Assembly: GCA_028023455.1 (NCBI GenBank)
Contig: JAQFVV010012424.1
Coordinates: 1,780,001-1,844,000, forward strand
Source of the DNA: Epiperipatus broadwayi
Taxonomy: Eukaryota > Onychophora > Udeonychophora > Euonychophora > Peripatidae
Direction: 5' to 3'
DNA length: 64,000 bases
Position numbers and translations under genes: made by a program. This document shows positions 59,364-64,000 of this stretch, in pieces. The notes below the pieces were generated by a model. It searched no databases. It saw nothing but the letters and a program-made list of their open reading frames with translations, and had not been told where the DNA came from. How positions within the stretch are numbered: the stretch's first letter is position 1; each line of letters starts with the position of its first letter.

Positions 59364-60725
59364 CTATGATATGGGTTTTAGTGCCTGAGCATTGTATGTG
59401 CCCTTTATTCCCTGCTCTGTTTTAATCCAAAAAGCATTATCCCCACTGCACTCCACAATTTCAAAAGGTCCTTCATAAAGGTTTAAAAAATTTTTACACT
59501 GGAACTTTTCTGGAATGCTCACATGAGGCATTCTGACCATCACTCTATCCCCTACCTTGAATTGGTAGTTTTGCATGCTGTGTTTCCTTTTCTTCCGAGA
59601 CTCATCTTATGCATCTGGGCTTGAACCTTTTTTTATCTAATTCCATGTCAATTGTTTTGTCTCTGCTCCCTGGGAAATTTGCCTTGAAGAGTTTTGGTAC
59701 GAATTTTCCAAAATGTAGCTGTGTTGGAGGAAATCCAGTGGATTCATGTACAGACCAGTTTATATAATTTAGTAGCTGAGGTAGCTGTTTTACCCATCCC
59801 TTATGGTTTATTGGTAAGTATGTACGAAACAGCCTTCTCAACTCTCACATAACTCTTTCACGAGGATTACTTTGGGGGTTACGGATCGATGTAAGTATGT
59901 GTTTAACTCCCAGCTTAGTAACCCATTTGTTCCATTCTTCTGATACAAAAGAAGTTCCATGGTCTGTCAGGATCATTTTTGGTTCCCAACTGTGTTAAAA
60001 TGTGAGGACTCTAGAACCTTTATAGTTTCACGTGTTATAGTTCTTGCTAAAGGGTAGGCTGCTACAAATTTGGAGAAAAGGTCATATACAATGAGTAAAT
60101 ATCTTTTTCTATTGAAGGGTGGCAGAGGACCATAAAAATCCATGGCCATTATTTCCTTCGAGTTGTTAGGGATGATTGATTTCATTAGAGTTGTGTATGC
60201 TCTATTCAGTGGTTTTGCGTGCTGGCATATTTCACATTTGTTCAAAATCTTTATTATGTCTCGGTGCATCCCAGACCAATAGAACCAGCACTTGAGGCAA
60301 TATTCAGTTTTTGGGGTTCCATAATGTCCATATAATCGGTGAATGTAATCAGTGAGAAGGCCCTGAATGGCTGGTGGTACCATCACTCTCCATTCATCAA
60401 TGTCTTCTTGAATTTGGTAGTATAAAACCTCCTTTTCTATCTTGTATCGGCACTTCTTACCTAGCATACTGTCATCCTTCTGATGAGATTGTGTATACAG
60501 TGTTATGATCCAGTTTAAGTCCTTATCTTCATGCTGTCTCTTTAACATTTGTTTTAGATGTTCCTCTATGTCTTTATTTTTACCTGACATGCTCATCATG
60601 TATGCATGGTCTATCCTCAGGTGTTGTTGTTGTGTTTGAATGGCATGACAACTGAGAATGTCAGCCACCACATTCTCAGCTCCTTTGTAATGTTTCACCA
60701 TATAATTAAACTCTTGGAGAAACAA
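59364..60725 (-). pseudogene. Integrase of the truncated Gypsy
   Basis: 59973-60725 (250 aa) starts at the end of RNase H ('MFLQEFNYMVKHYKGAENVV') and contains the zinc-binding region 'IHRLYGHYGTPKTEYC' and 'NKCEICQHAK'. It also contains the first catalytic Asp in 'MAMDFYGPLPPF'. A frameshift follows; the next stretch (about 59850-59970) has a 'LTDHGTSF' block with the second Asp. 59602-59841 and 59364-59576 carry the rest of the core and the C-terminal DNA-binding domain. The element would have inserted cDNA through this enzyme. Now broken. Confidence 0.82.
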
Positions 60726-61200
60726 ACTCCAGCGAACTAGTCAGCTATTAGTGAGATAGCTGTGATTTAGAAATTAAAGACTCTTGTGGTCTGTAATTAC
60801 TATCACTTCAGAACCTAGTAGCACCGGGAGAAATTTCTCAAATGCCCATACGATTGCAAGGGCTTCTTTTTCTGTAACTGTGTAATTACATTCAGGTCCT
60901 TTCAACAACCTGCTTATGAAGTACAGGACCCCTATCTGACCATCTTGCTGAACTCGGGGATAGGGTAACGCCCAATCCATATGCGCTGCTATCAGTTTGG
61001 AGTATAAAGGGTTTGTCGAAGTCTGGGTATGGCAGCACTACTTGTTTTATAAAACTTCTTAATCTCAGCAAATGCTTCCTCTTGTTCACTGGTCCAGTTC
61101 CAATGGGTATCTTTCCTGAGTAATCTTAGTAAAGGTTCCATTCTGCAGGGAGTATATAAACTCTCTTTTATATATCTTATATTTATTTTCCTCAATGAAT
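59364..61200 (-). mobile_element. 5'-truncated Ty3/Gypsy element
   Basis: The 3' half of a Gypsy pol on the - strand, unlike the element at 28911-33811 in sequence. It starts at the RT-RNase H junction ('EPLLRLLRKDTHWNWTSEQE') near 61190. RNase H follows ('ILQTDSSAYGLGV', 'YTVTEKEALAIVWAFEKF', 'VITDHKSL'), then a long integrase frame and a C-terminal GPF-like domain ('KVGDRVMVRMPH', 'YEGPFEIVE'). The RT and gag are absent. LTRs are not identified. At least five frame breaks split the coding region. Confidence 0.85.
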
Positions 61201-61369
61201 AATTTTGTTTTTATTAAAATTGAAATATTTGGTGCAAGAAAATACACTCGAAAACTATTTTTGCTGTTATTTTTTATTCCATCAGAGAGAGAATGAGAAA
61301 GAATAAATTGATTTCTTTTCCCTCTTTTTTAATTTCAAATGAATATTGTAAATATTACAAAAGTACTCA
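61201..61369. other. Short gene-free spacer
   Basis: AT-rich sequence between the truncated Gypsy and the SINE copy. Nothing is recognised. Confidence 0.4.
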
Positions 61370-61500
61370 AAGGGAAGACGGGTTAGTAGATTACACAATG
61401 TTTCAACTGTATTACCCAATATTCAGTAATCTAAAGATGTAAGTTTAATTTCTATGCTAGCATTGTTACTGGTCAGGCCAGCAACACCTAAAGAAGAGTT
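61370..61500 (+). mobile_element. Degenerate tRNA-derived SINE
   Basis: Same family as 53585-53726, on the + strand. The tRNA part is eroded ('gttagtagattacacaatg', then a B-box remnant 'aagtttaatttc'). The body 'gttactggtcaggccagcaa' and 'cacctaaagaagag' is well kept. Confidence 0.65.
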
Positions 61501-61551
61501 GATAATAATACCATTACAAAAAAGTACTGTTTTCCCCCCTAATGTTGTGAT

Positions 61552-61613
61552 TAAGCCAATAAACACGCACAAGCTTTCTGGCATCTATTGATTATTCTAG
61601 CTTGCATTGATGG

Positions 61614-61614
<1 letters not shown>
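61552..61614. repeat. Fragment of foldback family F1
   Basis: 'ttaagccaataaacacgcac' joins 'aagctttctggcatctattg' and 'attattctagcttgcattga', matching parts of the F1 repeats at 17240-17890 and 35455-35685. It ends at the TA microsatellite. Confidence 0.65.

Positions 61615-61699
<85 letters not shown>
61615..61699. repeat. Compound (TA)n(GA)n microsatellite
   Basis: About 31 TA units run without interruption (61615-61676), followed directly by about 12 GA units (to 61699). It is likely to be variable in length. Confidence 0.97.
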
Positions 61700-62235
61700 C
61701 TTGTATTATCAATAAATGCCACAAGAGAAAGCATTTAAAATCTCCACCTAGAAAAATTCCCATCCCAAAACAGTTTTAAGGTATTGGCTATCCTCAGTGA
61801 GGCGCTAGGATATCTATTGTTAAAACTTAGTTAGAACTATTAACACTCTTTATTTTATAAAATACAAGTTAAATCTCATGATGTATGACTTGGTTTTATA
61901 TTTTTGCTTTTTAAGTCTTAAGTGATGTTATATTGCTAAGGCTATTAACATATGGTGTGGCTGAAAAGTTTTCAGACCCATATGGCTATTTAAGCTAGAT
62001 AGTGGATTTGAGGACATATAAGTGTCTGAAATTTTCAGATTTTCTACATAATAATTAGCCTTTGAGTTGATATTTTAGATCTAGAGTCTGAAACATCCTA
62101 GCACCTCACTGAGGATAGCCAATAGCTTGAAACCATTTTGGGGATAAATAGGAGATTTTAAATGCTTTATCTTGCAGCATTTATCAATAAAGCTTGGTTA
62201 GAACTATTAGCACATTCATTATCTAATAAATATTC
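61700..62235. repeat. Foldback repeat, family F2
   Basis: The arm at about 61703-61822 pairs with about 62086-62207. The key matching pieces are 'tatcaataaatgccacaaga' with 'cttgcagcatttatcaataa', 'aagcatttaaaatctcc' with 'ggagattttaaatgctttat', and 'ggctatcctcagtgaggcgc' with 'cacctcactgaggatagcca'. Outside the arms 'gttagaactattaacactct' (61830) and 'gttagaactattagcacatt' (62196) are in direct orientation. No coding capacity. Confidence 0.75.
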
Positions 62236-62696
62236 CTGTATATCTTCCATTTTCAGGTTTATAATTGAAATATGTGTTGAGAGTACTTAAATCTAACTTT
62301 TGATTTGTCTACATCTTGCATTGGTTGGACTTTATTTGGTAGATAATATGCATTTTTTACCTCCTCATAAACAAAGTGTACATCCTAGCTTGTTTTTAGA
62401 TTAGGTTCTGTTTAATCTCCTTTTATTAGGATTTTGCAAATTGGATTGTTTGCTGTTTTGTCCAATATTTTTATGTTTATTTTTATTCATTTTTATCGTT
62501 TATTTTTATAAATGAAAAACTATGAATAAAGTCAATATCCAAACGTTCAACATTAAAATAGAACAACATTGACTTTTCAGGTTATTATTTTTTAAAACTT
62601 GATTTTAAAAATTTTTTGGATCAATACTATTTTGCTACCACATTTGCACTACCACATTTGCACAACACAATCTCATTGCCAGACGTGAAAATTTAA
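62236..62696. other. Gene-free AT-rich stretch
   Basis: Nothing is recognised. 'actaccacatttgcac' is imperfectly repeated near 62635-62662. Confidence 0.45.
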
Positions 62697-62876
62697 AAAT
62701 ATTATATATATTACTTAATAAGTATAATTAGAAAGGCTTTAATTTGATAAATAATCAGAACGCTAATAAGTATAAAAATAATGTGAAAAATATTATATAT
62801 ATTATTTAATAAGTATAATTAGAAAGGCTTTAATTTGATAAATAATCAGAACGCTAATAAGTATAAAAATAATGTG
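62697..62876. repeat. Recent tandem duplication, period 91 bp
   Basis: The unit with 'aagtataattagaaaggctt', 'taatttgataaataatcaga' and 'acgctaataagtataaaaat' occurs twice, the second copy 91 bp after the first, with essentially one visible difference (ttacttaata compared with ttatttaata). Among the youngest rearrangements in the window. Confidence 0.9.
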
Positions 62877-64000
62877 AAATCTGTAGAATTTAAAAAAGTA
62901 TTTAGAACATTAAATTTTTAATACAAACATTTTTTTTTTCAAAATAACTTATCTATTTTTAAATCGTAAAAATCAGTCTGTCATTTCTAGTTTTTTCTAT
63001 TATTTTATTTTCAAAAGTTTGAATCAGACAATCAACTTAGTTTAGATGGGATTTTTTTTTTTCAATATGTTTAAATTCAGAACTCATTTCATGCCTCATG
63101 TTAGCAAATTTCCGATGATCCAAATTCTTAAAGCATTATACAATAGCAAAAGTTTTTAGTTTCTTAAAGGGTAAAAAAATGAATTTTATACTTAAAGGAA
63201 ATTAGACTTCTAATTATAAAAATAGCTCTCCACGTTACTGCCATCTAGTGTAAGCTTGAATAATCAGTGTATATATTAGATGTATATAAAATTCCTCACT
63301 TTAGTATTTGAACTCCTATTCTCAGCTGATTTTTGGATTTTGTCTTTTGCCTTTATCAATGAGGCCTAAAATTTAAAACTAGAAAAAACCAAACAGGAAT
63401 ATTCATACATTTAATTAAGGATCTAGCCCAATTACTCTACCTTGCACTATATCACAGTAAAGTAGGAACTAATTTGATCTTGAGTTGTTTAAGTGGGTGT
63501 TTGGAATAGGAAATAAATTTTTTAAGTAATTCATTAACTTAAAAAAAAAAGATTCAACCAGAAAACTTAATATTATAAAATTATTTATAATAATAAAATA
63601 ATTGAATGTTTTTATTGCTCAGGATTTATAAGAAATTTGAATGCCAAATGTGGCCGAGCTGGGCACAACCGATGGACCTATTCTGCAGAGCCTGCTATTT
63701 TATTGCTGCATCATATCTGGCAGAGCAGAATTATTTATAAGTATTCAAGACTAAATAGATATTTGATAATAATTACAAAAATATGTTATATAATACAAAT
63801 TTGTAGATTTAGTACCCTAGACTTGAACTCATGCTAACTGCAAATAATGGGCAATCAAGAAATATATTTTTGAAAGCATATTTGAAGACATAATTTAATG
63901 TTTATAATGTAAAATCCTGTGTATTTTCAAATTAATGGTATCATAAAAACACTTATAAAGCTAGCAAATCCCCCCACAAATTATTAATGCCACATAATCA
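62877..64000. other. Gene-free AT-rich stretch to window end
   Basis: No exon of PDE8 or other gene is recognised. At 63237-63260 'cgttactgccatctagtgta' faintly recalls the F1 repeat. The frame at 63637-63837 has no family resemblance. Confidence 0.4.

Overview
The window looks like nuclear DNA from an AT-rich invertebrate animal. It is very low in GC by eye, coding sequence is sparse and spliced, and most recognisable protein similarity belongs to broken retroelements: RTE-like LINEs, Ty3/Gypsy LTR elements, Penelope-like elements and tRNA-derived SINEs. I cannot fix the phylum. The mix fits a chelicerate or other arthropod, or a lophotrochozoan. Nothing suggests a prokaryote, virus or organelle.

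The one host gene I recognise is on the + strand. Positions 41920-42147 encode the N-terminus of a PDE8-type high-affinity cAMP phosphodiesterase. It starts Met-Gly-Cys and ends at a splice donor. A possible small second exon lies at 42266-42326. The rest of the gene is not visible, so everything downstream to the window end is probably intron. The upstream flank (about 41150-41919) is less AT-rich and holds a perfect palindromic cAMP response element. A second possible host exon of unknown identity is at 22219-22383.

Layout. 1-6212: a possible, heavily decayed LTR element (direct repeats at both ends, gag-like remains at 2770-4560). 6213-11370: AT-rich, no gene, one short hairpin. 11373-16350: two copies of the same RTE-like LINE, tail to tail. 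16351-26990: AT-rich with foldback repeats, tandem duplications and small GC islands. 26990-28494: 5' leader and broken gag of a Gypsy element. 28911-33811: a structurally complete Gypsy element on the - strand with both LTRs, a 5-bp target duplication and a polypurine tract, but with ruined protease and reverse transcriptase. 33817-41150: foldback repeat, a TIR-type DNA transposon copy and a decayed Gypsy element. 41150-42326: PDE8 5' end. 46184-48815: a Penelope-like element in tandem pseudo-LTR arrangement. 50040-54910: a nest of repeats (foldback, a TIR element inserted in a dispersed repeat, Penelope, SINE and LINE fragments). 59364-61200: truncated second Gypsy on the - strand. 61370-62876: SINE, microsatellite, foldback and a recent tandem duplication.

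No retroelement with protein remains seen here keeps an intact coding capacity. Several have lost a specific catalytic motif rather than simply drifting. I did not find a clearly new biological system. The best leads are the PDE8 promoter element, the paired LINE copies, the Penelope tandem and the filled versus empty site for the DNA transposon.
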